A stretch of 64,000 nt of DNA. It comes from Echinostoma caproni (taxonomy: Eukaryota; Platyhelminthes; Trematoda; Plagiorchiida; Echinostomatidae). The position numbers and the translations under genes are program-made. The notes beneath the pieces are model-generated. The model did not search any database. It saw only the letters and a list, made by a program, of their open reading frames with translations, and had not been told where the DNA came from. Positions within the stretch are counted from its first letter, which is position 1. The number at the start of each line of letters is the position of its first letter. Location: NCBI GenBank assembly GCA_900618425.1, contig UZAN01039474.1:101232-165231 (forward strand), given 5' to 3'. Shown here piece after piece: positions 23,005 to 37,100 of this stretch.

Positions 23005-26000
23005 CTGCTCGTCTTGTTACAAGATGAAACTTGTTTCCGTACGCCGGGAAAGTGATGTCTTATGAAGGACACTTGAAAGCTGAAACTGTGTCTAATGTGA
23101 ATTATGGCACCCAAATGATACAAGCACGCGCGTAAATCATGTGATTTTTGTGTGCTCCAGTTTGTGTGCGTGAAACTTGTCGGAGGAATTAAAACCATTC
23201 GAAGAGCTTTCTTTCACCGCTACTGATGGTTAACAGATGCCATTTCAATTATCATTGAATTGTAAAGTATGACCTCAACAACAGACCTTGCTGTACCAAA
23301 CATTTGTTCTAATGATTAGGGTGCCTCAGTACATCTGCATTCCGGATTATATCCGTTGTTAGCGACTGTGAATGAATAGACCGTTAGATGCGAAAAGTGT
23401 TCCTCAATTCCTACTTATAAATGAGTCAAGTTACATTGTTTTCGCATAAAGTTTAGAAAAAGCGAAATGTCTAACAATTCCTCGATGATTATTGATTTCC
23501 ATTGGCAGAATTGTAGAATCTGAGAATCGCATATTTTCTCACGTTATCAGGCAGAGATTACAGAAATTTTTGAAAGTGGAAGAAACAATACATCTTATGA
23601 GGACAACTAGAGGCTGATTGACCATGAGAGAAATCATCACGAAAGGCTTTGAATACGTGTGAGCTGATTTGGAAACTGTCGAAACTAAACGAATCAGTCG
23701 CTTGCTCATATTCATGTCTAGAGTGCCACTTTAGATCTCACGATTCAAATTGGAAAAAATAGTTAGTAAACTATATGTTCGTAATTGGTCAAATCTCATT
23801 TGGGTAGATCATCTGGAACAAATGAAGTTGTACATGTAAAATTTCTCGTGGTAAGTTTCACATGCATATTTGCAAATTAATGGACAATTTCAATTATGAC
23901 AATGTCATAATGAACTTCTTTTCTTACCTTTATATTTACTTTATTGTTTTCACTCATCTTCATAAGTTCCAGTCTGGATCATGATAGTGAATGTTGAGTC
24001 CAAAGTTAGAAAAGAACAGTTGATTTACATGATGCTTTTGCAAACATATCGGTGAATAATTACTTTACAATGACTTCTGTCTACTCGACATGAAATAAAA
24101 ATACTTAGCAAACGTGGATTTCGTTGGCAAAATAGCGTAAAGGTAACTGTAATCTTCTATTATCAATTAGTTGACCAGAATCTTTATGGATAATAACTGA
24201 CAATGGATGAACAAGTCAAATTATAGTACCTTTTTCAAAATGACGGTTTCAAAAATTCATTTTAAGCTATTAGATAAGTCTGTTTCAGCTGAAAATACGC
24301 TATTGTCTAAATATGGAAAACGTTGTATGTTCTAGTTTTTCTAACATTCAAATTGATCAGGTTATAAAACAATTATTAAGAAATCCAAAATACATTTTCG
24401 ACAAATATATCGGGCTATTTTTAGTCAAAAATTGTGATTATTATGTGTCCTTGTATCTACTTTGCTTGAATCGGTTTAGAAAGGGAAACAGTTGCATTCG
24501 TCTGATTCAATCAATAAAATGCTCACACCTTCCACAACCTGTAGACCAAATGTGATTTCCTTCACTTTTAAACGAAATAATCACCAAAGATTGAGGTAAT
24601 TAACCAGAAATTCATTCGGAATGTTAGTCGTGTCCATATTAAAGATAAAGACCGATAGACACTGAAACCTGTTCTTATTGGATAATTTATAAGTTGTCCA
24701 GTTACAATTAAATAGTTAAACTATTCAATATTGTTTGATTCAGTGTGAGTTTAAATGTATCACAGTACGTAAAAAGGTTATCTTGCGTGCATCGTATCCC
24801 TTCGTTATCATATAAACCAGTACGCTATAACCTATATGTTTTCCAGCGACAGAAATCAGACTGTTTGGCCCCCAGACTATGCAACCGGAAGCGTTTTATT
24901 CACAAAACGTTATCACTGTATCGCACAGTTGTCAACCAATTATCTGAAACGAACGTTGCAACTGGAAGAATAACGTAATCAAGTGGAAGTTCGAGCAAAG
25001 TGATTTAATCATTAAAACAATAACCTGAGAATATTGGCATGTAGATGATCTCGTATACACTGAAAGATTCGTTATCAGCCGTATACGTAATCCAAAGGTC
25101 TACCTAACTGATTTTTATTGGGAATGAAAGTCATTCATACCTAAAGTAAACTGATCGCTCGGTGTACCACCAACTCCAGTAATATTCAACTTTACTATTG
25201 CTCGTCTTAAAGCTCATTGGTCATGAATATCTACTGGCGCGTTTGGGCTTAAATCCCTTGCGTTTTAGTAATTGAACAGCACTTTTCAGTGATTTATTCA
25301 CACTTATTAAAATTCCTTTATGATAACAGTCACTTTTGCTTCTCATTGGAATCAATTTGTTAGAAAATCACTATTTCAAATATCATTCAACTATCCAAAT
25401 TGTACAATGGTGATTCCTTTCCGTAATGTTTCCCCATTTGCTTAGATGCTTGTTGTGGTTTTGGTGAGTAACTTCTAACTAATCTAGCTTGTAATCGTTG
25501 ATAAAACGAATGCCAATTTGATCATACAAACCAAGCGACAATTGTCTGCGTATTTATTTTGTGTTCCTGATGTCATGTTATTCATCTGATGAAGTTATGT
25601 AATGCACCAGGTTTGCGGTATTACCACATGCTTTGATCTTGTTTAACCATACTCCGCCAATGGTTATAAAGTAATTTGTCTGTCTGCAGTGAGTATATCT
25701 TGTGATTTACGCCATTTTCCATATTGCAGAACTTCACTATCAATGCTTTGAGAATCAAAGACCAAATTCAGTACAAATTATAATACAGAATTGTGTGCAT
25801 CTGATTAAATTTGAACGATTCCAGAACGCTACAACTACAACTAATAAAACTACCCTGATTACTTCTATATTGAAGTATTCTCATGCTTACGGGTGGACGA
25901 TGAATGAAGATATTGTTCAAACAGGTTATCAATGAAACGCCTTCATAGAAGTGAAGGTACTCATTTTGTCACAGTGAGGGAATGTGATTATAAGAGTGTG

Positions 26001-28770
26001 AAGTAAGTAAACACGCACTTTGAACTCATCGTCTGGTTCGCCGAAAAAGCCATACATCACAAACTAGATTGAGATGTTTGCCCGACAGAAATTAAATGCA
26101 AGTTTTACAAGTGTGTAGCAGACAAGTTAATTTGACTTAATTATATGGTAAGTTTCAGAGCTGCTGCAAAGCTAGGAACTACTACATTGATTTTTTGATT
26201 GTTCCAATCCACGGAGAAAACCTTTGATCATGCTGCTCTTGCTCAAGCTTATTTTAAACCGATCAATGAAAAGTAACTCCGGTAGAGTATAAACACAATA
26301 AACAGGGAATCGGGTGTGGGGGGCTTAGACAGTAGTAAAATATATTCCGATATAAGACAATTTATTGAATGGATTCGTAGATTCAATCAAGCTATCTAAT
26401 ATAATTTATTTTGAGTAATTCAGTATTTCTTCTGAATAAGTCATGAAGTGGTGAATTAACATAATTAATGGTTAACCTGATGGGAGTCAGTCTGTGTCAT
26501 CGAGTTTGAAAAAAATCGACCGTTTCCAGCTTTCCTCGCCTTCAAACTTATTTCACCTTTGAGATCAATGAAACATGAGAACTGGAATAACTTGATGCGT
26601 AATCAGTGATTAACAGAAACAATTTATTTTGCACCGAGGGCGCCACGTTTTCTTTTTTCCAAAATCGAATAAACGAATTCAGTTCACGCTCAGACGTAAT
26701 CTTATTCTTGATTACTTAGGGGACGTTCTAACGGTGCGTCAATGGTTTGAAAAATGTCACCCAGCATCCACTATTCATGTTAAACACAGTTTCTTTGCTG
26801 TTTGTTATTGACGGAATGTGTGCTATCATATTCCGAACAGAGTATCAGGTTTTATTTCGTAATAGACAAAATAAATTTCCCCGTTATAGGGGAATTCATC
26901 ACTTTATTGTTTGATGAACTTAGGTGTGCTGTGAAACCCAGTGAGTCAGTCGATGTGGATTCTGATTATGTAGCGAAACTATGTCGTTGTATGAGCCTCC
27001 GACGCTAGAAAACAGGTCTAAAGAGTTACTCAGAGGTGAATGTATACAAAGGTGCTTTTGGCGGTTTGTTAGATTCATGAACCCGAAGAGTGAAGTGATT
27101 TCGTGGCCGATGATTTATAGTGCAGTGAAAATCCATTGAACTCAAGAACAGATCACTGACTTTCCGTGCTCTGACACAACTTTAGACGATCCAATAACAC
27201 AGAAAAGAGATAAAATTACTCCCGGAAATGTGTTGGTAAAAAGTGTTTTTTACCACAAACTGTTCTTCGTCTCTCAGGAGCTCCTTCGTGTTCGTGATTG
27301 AATTTTGAAGGGTATTCGTATTTTACGTACAATTACATTAACAAAATTTGTCCATTGGAACATTCTGATCTAATATTACGAAACTGTGATCCCTTGGATG
27401 TTGGTGTATGTGAGCTTTATTATTTCCGGTACTATTAAAACAGTCGTGTAATATTGAATGAGAAGATTTTCTCGCACAATATTGCTTTAAAAATGGATGA
27501 ATAAATCAGAGCTTATAATTGAATGAGTACCAAAACTATTGATTCAAGCCCCATTAGACGTCCTTAATCTATGTAAGCTTTTAAGTGGTATACGTTTTTA
27601 GTTGTTGTTTTGAGAAAAATACCTAAACACATTTGGGAATCGACTTACATTATTTCTTCACTTTCTAAACGTCTTGTGCACTCGTATTCAAAGATCCACC
27701 ATTTCAAAGTGTAATCCGAATTTTTCTCCTTTCAACCGTCTTTTCTTAGACGGTTTCAGAGTGACTCAATATGCCCCAGAACATTGTGTGTCAGGTATGT
27801 AAGTCTGATGTGACGTTCAAATCACTGTTCCAACCGGATTGGCTAAAAAATCATCCAATCAGATTTCAGTCAAACATATTCTGATTGGTTACGCCCCTTA
27901 GCGCCAAATTTGTATCGGCATGATTGCGATAGCACAATCTTCACTGAATTTGGTCCAGTGCAAAATTTGATAAGTTGGTTTCCATCCCAATAGAAGCATC
28001 CTGTCCATTGCCTGCTTAGAAAATTCCTTCGTTTTTCGAACGTCGGAGAATCTAGGCGAAATACCTAATGAAAGAGTTAACTAATGTGAGCGGCCCAATA
28101 GTACGTTGTAATCGTTAGAATATATATAGCAAACAAATTCTTAAAATCATTAGATAGCTGTTAAAGTAGGTCTAGAGCTGGATATTTTGTAGTCGTTCAC
28201 TCACTCAATTTCATTTATCTTTTGTACAAATCAAAATCACGATCGACGTGAGCAACTCCGTCAACAGGCAGCAACTTACAGTATGTAATTCAAAATACAC
28301 TTGACTGACTTCCTCTTGTGAAATGTAATAAAATTGGTAACCCAGGATAATAGACTAATTAGATCCGAGTTTACAAACCTGTTCTTCCAATAGCTTTAGT
28401 TTCGATCTAACATCATTTCAAACCCCCTGTAGTAATCAGAACTAACTTTGCTAGGCTTATCGCTTACTTTTAGGCTGATTGCTGTTTGCCGACGATATTT
28501 CCGATGACGTCAATCAGCCCATGAGAAAAGTAGAAAAAATGTGTAGCCGAATTTAGATTAGAAAAACGGGATATGTGGATTTTCAATTCGTTAACAATAT
28601 ATAATCAACAAGGTTGTATTTGGGTATTTGGGTTGTGTTTCACTCTATACATGACGACGGTGTATGGGTGAGAGCAAGCTTTGTGACAAATTTCGAATCG
28701 ACAGAAATGTTCAGTTATCAAATTACATACTCAAACAATAGGAACACAGGTTAAGAACAGGACCAACTCT
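23005..28770. other. long non-coding stretch
   Basis: Mostly featureless AT-rich DNA, probably intron or intergenic. The best open piece is plus 26924-27008 after ATGAACTTAG (core SESVDVDSDYVAKLC, ending in TAG), too short to call. Confidence 0.4.
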
Positions 28771-29152
28771 GTCAAATTTGAACAGAGAAGTGAGAAACAT
28801 GGGTTTGCACAATGTATCCATGGTCATCACTCTACATCATTACACGTGCATACCGCAGTCAAAGTGATGTTTTATAGTCAGTTAAATAATAGCTGTGAGA
28901 CGGGGACAAGATCGCTAATCACAACGGATAACACAACACAAACACGTGAGACAAGAGAGGATAGGGAGTCATTCACCAGGGCAAAGCTAATGTGACTAAC
29001 CATTCACATTGTTTGCATAGATCGCAGAGTGACAGTGTTTTTGTTCGAATAAGTGTTGCGTTATTGAAGATCTAAGCTTTTTTTGATCATTTGATGACCG
29101 TGGACAGATTGTGCAAACCCATGTTTCTGACTTATCTGTTCACATTTGTGAC
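28771..29152. repeat. inverted repeat with about 60-bp arms
   Basis: Arm 28771-28829 is repeated in reverse at 29092-29152, including an exact 21-base block around AACATGGGTTTGCACAA. The spacer is 262 bases. The arms differ by about ten changes and small gaps. The size suits a MITE-like or foldback element, or two old repeat copies in opposite orientation. No clear target-site duplication is visible. Confidence 0.6.
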
Positions 29153-29968
29153 GGGAAACAGGTTTTTGTCTAACTTACCTGCAACTTCATAGTGCCTGAT
29201 CAAATAGATTGCTTGTGCACTCAGGTACGTTCTATGCTCTATATTGTCAACGGTCGATTGCTTTCGGTTGGCATTACAAAATTGTTAACTGTGAGTAGTT
29301 TAGCAGGTAAGTATTAAGTATATAATAACGTTGTTCCTTCACGGGACCGGGTTCTGAATATCTCTGACCACGTCCAAGTGCTATCATGCTAATACTGAGA
29401 TCAAAATGACCTATGGAAGGAGTGCTGCCTCGTAACGATTGGCTGTATTATATTGTGAATCGACGGAGTCAGACTATTCTTGCTCACCTATTCGGCGAAT
29501 AAGAGGGGAGCAGGCATGCATTCGACCTGTTGGGTACAGGGTCTTCACCGCTGATGAGATGCCATCGATTTAACACAATTGTGCGATGCTTCCTGGAGTT
29601 TAGTCCACATTCAACGGACAACAATTTAATGGTGTTTTGTTTCCATATTTGTTCATGCACGTTTCGGTTTTGCGCAACCTATCTGGAAATGGGTTTATTG
29701 CTATCGTTTTTTGGAGAACAGCAGAATATCCGATAGCTACCAGGATAGGCTATTTCAAAATCAGAGAATCATTGTGCAGATATGGTAATGGCATCAAATC
29801 ACCTCAAACTCTCTTTTGTACCAGTCCTTGTATGATCCTGTTTTTAGTCGATTGCGCACCGCAATGTATTGATGTCATTCATGCAACATTTCCCCGCGGG
29901 CTGTTTCAACATCCAGCTACTCATAAAATCATTCATGCATGATGAGTTCCAGTGTCACTTCACTGCAG

Positions 29969-30105
29969 CACAATCATCTCACTGGATATGCGTGTGCGTG
30001 ACCTGTGGTGTGTGTGGCACAGGTAGATGTTACACTCACGTTGGTGATCAAGATAACTGGTTCCGACCAGACGACTTGGTTCGTAAAATTATCAGATCTG
30101 TGTGA
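29969..30105 (+). CDS. candidate terminal exon, Cys-rich start
   Basis: After CACTTCACTGCAG the plus strand is open for 45 residues to TGA: WICVCVTCGVCGTGRC, then a charged tail GDQDNWFRPDDLVRKII. The CxCxxCxxC spacing hints at a zinc-binding end, PHD- or treble-clef-like, but too little is present to assign. No poly(A) signal close by. From here to 31080 nothing else is supported. Confidence 0.28.
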
Positions 30106-31079
30106 AGAATGGTCATTGTGGCAATGTGTGTAATATTCAATGAATCCACGTTCCCCTTTAAGTTAGCGATCCTAATAATTATTTTATTCTGAAATTCCTA
30201 CCACGCAAACAGATAGATAACATGCTGTCATCTTCCAGGAAAATGTTCTACACCTGCGAAAGTCGTAAAAGTAGGAAATTTCTTTGTGAATCAGCATACC
30301 GCAAACATCATTGAAAATAAGACAAGTTCACTCCACAAATTGAAACGTACAATTTTGATTTGCTTTCGTATTATTGAAGAATTTCCTTCCAGAATTCTTC
30401 AAACTGTGCATGCGTAGATAGGAGAAACACGGAAGCAAACATTCATGGTGAGGTAGTAGTTTCAATGAGCCTTTCAGTGCATGTGTCGGTTGGTTCTTTC
30501 GGATGAAAAAGTTTATTCGTGAGCAATCGTAATATCCACTGTGGTCAAGGTTACCATCAGGTCACTGTCCGCCTGAACAAAAGAATTAAAAACGATGATA
30601 AACATTGAACAATTTCGGTCCATCATTTGTCAGAAAGAACCGCAACTATTTTGCTAACTAGGTCCTGTTCCCATGTATGAACTCAAAAATAGGTCAGGGA
30701 ACATGATTTATTGCATATGTAGGGATAACTGCTGTTTGTAATTTTCATTCCATGGTAACCATGGCAATCAGTGTGATTTTTAGAAACTGGGCTCAAAGCA
30801 AGGGTGCTGAATGGAGTTCACCACAGGCGGTTAATGACAAGGATTGTGCATAGAAAACCCAATAGTTGTTAAGCTTTGATTGATAACGCAACATTCCGTT
30901 GATTGATAAAATCATCAAGAGGAAGGCTAGAGTTCACCGAAGTGATCATAAATCAATAATGGAAGAGCCATCCTGTACCATCAAAAGGACTTTTCATTAT
31001 CTAATTGCTACCTTGGTAACTCTTACTTGGTTCGAATTCACATCTTTCAGAAATTCACTCTCCAACCACATGTATACAT

Positions 31080-31291
31080 TCATGCTGTTTGTTTGCAGTA
31101 GGCATTATTTGAGATGTCTCGGAATCGTCCGGTGCATAGATTGTGCAATATCACTACATGAGGGATTCTCGTTTCAACTGTTATGTGGGTTTCATTCCAT
31201 GTTTTATTCTCCTGTTCCTTCAAATGTCCGTAGCTTATTGGGGGAACAACGGTGAAATTTTCAACGTATGCCACAATGTACACCAAGTTTA
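31080..31291 (-). CDS. candidate terminal exon, extracellular-like
   Basis: After GTTATGCTTGTGTCAG the minus strand is open for about 70 residues to TGA. The peptide has three N-glycosylation sequons (NFT, NKT, NET) and a polar body (ISYGHLKEQENKTWNETH), suggesting a luminal or extracellular part. The opposite strand is open here as well, so strand choice rests on composition. No family recognised. Confidence 0.27.
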
Positions 31292-31586
31292 CTGACACAA
31301 GCATAACTTCATTAAACAAAAGAGGCATTATAACTCATGCGGTTTTTATTGACAGTTCTTATTGTCATGACACAAAGATGGACTTTAGATTCACAGCTTT
31401 TGGAGCGCAACAACGAAGAATTCGCCCTCGCTGGGTTCACTGATTTAATTGTCTCGTACTAGAGTTCTTGATCGGTCTAGTTCTTGATCGATCATAATCG
31501 TAAAGTTACTATCATGCTATTTTGGGAAGTATGAAATCAAACAAATGCTTTCGTTGTCGGATATGCAATATACCGAGAGTAAACAG

Positions 31587-31744
31587 ACTTACCCTTCCAT
31601 TTCGCTTGTTCGCCGAGCTGGGCAATTTGTTTTTAAACGTTTCATCACCAGCCGAGCTGACATCATCAGTGCTTATGAAGTGGCAGACATACAATTGCAA
31701 CGCGTAATTTGGTCTTCTTCGTGTTTTGTTCGATTGGGAAACCC
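31587..31744 (+). CDS. candidate internal exon
   Basis: The acceptor is AGTAAACAG and the donor GGAAACCC|GTGAGTG, the latter close to consensus. About 52 codons, phase 0 in and phase 2 out, core FVFKRFITSRADIISAYEVA. All three plus frames are partly open here and the minus strand too, which weakens the call. Confidence 0.28.
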
Positions 31745-34700
31745 GTGAGTGTTCCAGAAATGTGTTAAACGCAAACTGTCTCACTGTTGTGTCATTGGTT
31801 CTAAATCAAGTATTCAGTACCTGAAAATATCGTGCCTAAGCTCAATTGCTCGGGGAATCCAAAACACAGCACACGCATTCTGAAATCTCTTTTACATGTT
31901 ACTCTCATCTGAGAAGATCGCTTCCCAGCAAACGCGTAAGTTACGGATATATGTATATTGTGAATAATTTCTCTTTGATTTCTTTTGTGATATTAATTGA
32001 AAAATGAGATATATTTGATAAATAATTTCCGAGATTTTCGTTTTTATTCTTTGTTTCAAATTTAGAATTTACAATACAAGCAACGTCTAAATATACCTTT
32101 CTGGGTCGCACTAAAGGGATCTGTCACGCGCAGTATAAATCGGATATGAAACTAAATAAAATAGAATTAGAGTTCGATAATTAATTAAGAGCCCATCAAT
32201 TTTAGTGATGTACATAGAAAATCGGTGAATTGTTTACCGCTGTCTATTCTCTAGAAAAGTATGCGGATTACTAAATTGAATAAGTGAATAGTCTGCTTCG
32301 TTCGACAAAGAGAAAGAGATACGTATCATGGCATCAGTGACAGGACCTTGACTTGGATGAGAAGTGCATTTCGATAAATGTTTCCAGGTATCCAAATATC
32401 GACATTAATTAGTTTGTTTATATGAGCACACTGAAATTGAGCGAAATCGATCCCCATATTATTTGTGACACTTTTGTGTTTCGCATCGTTTTCTCACGAT
32501 GGAGCAGGCATACAGGTTTCAGCAATGCACTGATTATTTCGTGCGAGTAACGAAAGATCCGTGGTGGTAGTATACGTATTATTGTAATATAGCAAGCACC
32601 AGAAATATCTGAGTCTCTATGTGGTCTGCTAATAACGCAATTGTTGCATCATTCATGGATTCAAATCTGTCACTAAGCTAAGACGTTTCCGCCCCGTTGG
32701 ATTCGGAATTTCGATACATTTTATACAAGAACACCATTAGAAGGAAAAACATGTATACGTTTAGCTGTCCATCAAGTGCACCCATTGATCAGTCTTGTGA
32801 GTTTTATCAGTCGGTTATCGAGAGAATGTGTAAGGCAAAATTTCGCGTGAAAAGTCTACAAGAGCCTAACAAAATTAATAGGCTTTTCACGTGGCATGCT
32901 TGAGTTGAATATGAGAACAAGTCTGGTTAAAAAATCCATATCTGTCACGGTACGCTCATTCGACTAAGAAATCAATGTCTGATCAAAATGCGAATTATAG
33001 GGGGAAGTTCAATCGTGTCAGTGAAAGTGACGTCTCTTCCAAAAGCGCAATTCACACCTGATCAGTTGATGAGATAGAAAGTTGGTTACACATGCAGCAC
33101 GAACTCTATGCACCAGACGTAATTGAATCCCCAAAGCAAACAATGCTCGTTTCCTGGAGGTTTCCGAAGATTTGGGTATGACAGGACTAAATGCGGATAG
33201 GGGCAATCGTGGAATTTATCAGCAATTGTTTCTCTTCTGCCGTTTGATTACAGCATAGATTGTTTTAGTTTGGTCTATATATCTTGATTTTTATCACATT
33301 ATTTCCTTTCAATGCTTTCTTTTTCGAGCCTCATTTACGGGAATGAATTTGATATTACTTCTCATCAGCATATCTAATATAATACCCGCTTATTTCTCTG
33401 CTTCTATTAGCCATTTACCATTAAAATGTACTATTTCGCGATTCTGAAGATGGTTGCTTGTGCCTCAGCTGTAAAATAACAAAGTCGCAGTAGAAAACGT
33501 ATCAAGTGTTTATTTATTAAAATGACTCATAGACTTCATACAGGTATTACACTTCATCTCTTTCATGTTGTATTTGCCCATCTTCATTCTTGATCACTGA
33601 ATGCAGTCGCTTCAGCACGGAGTCCACCAAATTGACTGCCAAACAGAATTTGCCAGTTTCCTCTGATACACCTCATACCCTAACCACCGACGACCAATGT
33701 TAAGGTAGCTGAATTATCCCTGTTTCTGGTAGAGGAAAACGTTTTCCATTAAATTAAAATACCAGCTGCTGCGCGGTAATTGAATGAATTTGACATTGAA
33801 ATTGATCCCTCCAAAAGCTGCATAATTCTGAAAAAATAATATGTGATTAGGTCCAACTGTTTACTACCAACCTTAGATGGGAAGATGAACCAACATTCAC
33901 GTGTGAACAATATGACTTCTGGGAATTCGTTTAAAGAGTTGCAGTTACCAAAATCCTACCTTATCGGTACGAAACATTTTACGATATCCAGATTGATGTG
34001 TGCAGGAGACCATTACCAAGGCACTTAGTATTTTACTTCCATTCCGACTCGTCAGACGAGATGGTTGTTTACTTCTTTTGATATATAAAACCAAACTCCT
34101 CAGTAAACTATCTCAGTAGATCATCTTTCATCGCATGCTGAATTACTCGCTGGCCACCATTGAGATAAGCCCATTGCCAAATGGACGAATGAAGCGATTT
34201 TGATTTGTTGGTAAAATCAGTATGTGCACTGCTTTCTTGAAAGTTCCACAGCGGTTTTTTAATACGTGACCTCAGCTGCTTTTTAAATTGAGCCATCATT
34301 TTCCAAACGAAAGCGTGAGGAAAAAACGGCTATTCAGCCCCGATTATCCTTCAAATTGGTTTTGTGCGACTCTCCTCTGCTGCAATCAAATACAGCCATC
34401 GTCTTGCTTTGGTGTGATCGGTCTTCTTCCTCTCGGTTTATGTCTTGATGGAGAATTTTCGTTTAATATGTAATTAATAGGATTTATGTTCACATTGAGG
34501 CACTTCCAGAAGAACCAACTAAATCACCAGATTTATGCACCTTTGGAATAAGTTGCCCTTTGAAAGGTTCTACGAGCCGCACATCTCAAGGTCAACTTTC
34601 GCAGATCAATTTGCATGTTTCTGGGACTGTGGTTTTAGTTCTTTCACTATTGCGGAATGATTATTTTATAACGGAATATTTATCAATTTATTTAAGCCAG

Positions 34701-36093
34701 CATACTTCCATAAATTGGCTTATTTACTATGCACTGAATGGAAGCATATAAGGACCTTAGAAAACGTGGGCTCAACTTAAAACAAATTCTCATGGTGAAG
34801 GAACCATTATTAGAATGAATGAATTCCGATGCTGCTTTACCTTGAATGTTTTCGAAATCTGAGCTTCAATTTTTGAACTATTACAAAGGTTTTCGCACCG
34901 CTCAAGGTCGCGAAAATTCAAACGGTGATAGAAGAGATCAAAGAATATAGATGTAGGAGATAAAATCAGAAATAAGTACACTTTACCTATAACCGTCAAA
35001 CTACCAGTATGATATTGGAAACTGAAATGTATTTCCAAAATGCGAGTGATGTAGCACGAGTTTAGTCAAAACCTGTATATAGGTTACCATCTGAGCAGTC
35101 ATGTCCAACAACTGAATTACTATTATTTGTGAACCAGAAATGTACCTCACATTGATAACAGACTTTTTTCAGTGATCCGATATATGGATTACTGTACTCC
35201 TTCCTAAAATCATGTCTGTTCGTCCAAAGTCAGTTCGTTTTCATCACTGGGGTTAACAAACTTATTTTCATTCATCCGCGCACGAGAGTGTAAATCTACG
35301 AAAACGGACCTTTATTTATTGGTTTGAAATGACCAGACTTCGGACTCTATCTTCACACGCAATCCTCAATTCACACATAAAACCGTACACATGCATTGAA
35401 GAGACGAATCCACTATGTCACTTTGTGATCAAATAGTAAAGGTTCCTAATGACGATCAAAAATACAGAGATTCACGTGCGCGAATGTGCGACACTTTATG
35501 AACGCACAATTCACATCACACGGTCTGCAGTTCAGCTCACCTGTTTAATGTGCACGGCCCTGCGAACAATGGCGAGTGAAATAGTGGGAGGGGAACGCTG
35601 ACCGCATGTATTCACTATGAGATGTAACGTATATTCTCGATTTCCAACGTCCCCGCTTCAGTTGCTGACGTCACTTAATGAGGCGCCAGGTTTTATAAGT
35701 TACCCTCACTAACACCCTATACTGTCTGCTTATACTGTCTGACCCTTGATCTTCGGCTGATTTCAATAGATGAACAGTTTATCAACATTTTACTGAAGTT
35801 AACTATTTGTATCTTATCATATTGCATCCAAATATTTGGCTCACAGATAAGAAAGGTATTTATGCACTCTGGAATATAAATCTTTTGCATTTCACGGCAA
35901 ATTGAGTGCACTGGAATTTGAATTTTTAGCCTATTTTCTAGCAAACAAACATGCTGAGGTTATATTCATTTGATTTGGGAATTCTATTTCATTTGATAAT
36001 TTATTTTACTTGATTACCGACCTTATTCAACATCACATTGCAATTTTTTTCGCGAGCAATTATACATCAGAATCATTACTACAAAATCATTAG
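31745..36093. other. long non-coding stretch
   Basis: AT-rich. It holds the orphan repeat module at 35325-35410. The minus frame 34108-34299 is open and protein-like (core HSSIWQWAYLNGGQRVIQ) without a convincing acceptor. Otherwise nothing recognised. Confidence 0.35.
35325..35410 (-). repeat. orphan 3' module of the hammerhead SINE
   Basis: Minus-strand sequence with GAATTGAGGATTGCGTGTG and a GATAGAGTCCGAAGTCTGG block matches the part that follows the ribozyme in the copies at 36400-36640 and 58100-58290. No tRNA head or ribozyme core is attached, so it is a truncated copy. Confidence 0.45.
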
Positions 36094-36246
36094 ATAGCAT
36101 CATTGTTAATTGATGAGGATTGGTGGTTCAACGCTATGATATCCAGATATAAAACGTTCCGTGATGACCATTCAAAAAGCTTCAGTACCTTGATTAACGA
36201 TATATATGTCTATAGTATTCGAAAAGAACGGTTTTACTGCCCCTGG
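36094..36246 (+). CDS. candidate internal exon
   Basis: Exactly 51 codons, phase 0 at both ends, between ATCATTAG and a strong donor CCCTGG|GTAAGG. An in-frame TAG lies in the acceptor itself, so the frame needs the splice. The peptide begins IASLLIDEDWWFNAMISRYK and ends SIRKERFYCPW. Pyrimidine tract weak. No family recognised. Confidence 0.35.
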
Positions 36247-36399
36247 GTAAGGTTTTACTTTGAGTTGGCAAAAAACATTTTCATTCCGTCACCAGCACCA
36301 TGATTTTGCAACGAGACTCTTCACTAGGTTCTTATTGTTGAAGTCGGCTGAAAAGAAAAACTTTCACATTACTGGAGCTTTCATGATATGTCGGATACT

Positions 36400-36640
36400 A
36401 GAAACAGACGTAAGTTGGTTTCCATTGATTTGAGCTGACTATCCTTCGAACTTCGACTCCACGCACAATCCACAGTTCATCAATTCAACCATACGCTTGG
36501 AAGCATTAGACTGAAGTTCCTCTCTTATTGGAGCTCACCAGTAGTGCATATCCACCGTCCCGTCTGGGATTTGAACTTCGAACCCATCGCATGGAAGGCG
36601 TGTGCGTTACCACTGTGTCAACCAGCTCATACCCTGGCCG
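36400..36640 (-). mobile_element. tRNA/hammerhead SINE, copy in minus orientation
   Basis: On the minus strand: an A-box-like TGGTTGACACAGTGG, then GGGTTCGAAGTTCAAATCCC (B-box-like), GGGACGGTGGATATGCACTA, a decayed ribozyme core (CTGGTGA for CTGATGA), the preserved cleavage triplet in AGTCTAATGCTTCC, and a 3' module with GGATTGTGCGTGGAGTCGAA. Order and spacing equal those of the copies at 41.8 kb and 58.2 kb. The ribozyme is a relic: no GAAA and no clean stem II. Confidence 0.6.
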
Positions 36641-36959
36641 AACCAAAACGCCAATTAATGTTTGTTCATGTGTCATCTTTAGTCGTTTTTGCTGTCGGGC
36701 TGAATGGATTGACTGATGCCATACTGAATTCCAAAAGACTTACGACCGGAAAACTTATAACTTTACCTTGTGACCATCAGAGCCACGGAGCACAGAGCAA
36801 TCAAATGAGAACTGAAGAGCTAGTAGGCAGCGGACAGCTGTTTCAACCTGGTTGAGTTGCACCAGTTCAGAGGATGAACCCATCGACTCTTGACCAAATA
36901 GGTAGAACGCAGGCCTACTACCCATTTGACTACTGGGTAGCAGACCAGACGGTTTTTAA

Positions 36960-37100
36960 GTTTATCCATGTATGCTATATCACAACTCATCTTTTGAGAT
37001 TAAAGTAGGAAACATCTCAACCTCGCATAGGAGGTCTTAGGTTCGAATCTCATTTGGGTCGATTTATTCGCACTGATGATCAACTTTGTTTCCTCTGTAT
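36960..37100 (+). mobile_element. tRNA/hammerhead SINE, truncated copy
   Basis: Plus strand: CCTCGCATAGGAGGTC, GGTTCGAATCTCA (B box), TTTGGGTCGATTTATTCGCA and an exact CTGATGA at 37073-37079. After that the match is lost, so stem II and GAAA are absent. Same block order as the other copies. Confidence 0.5.
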
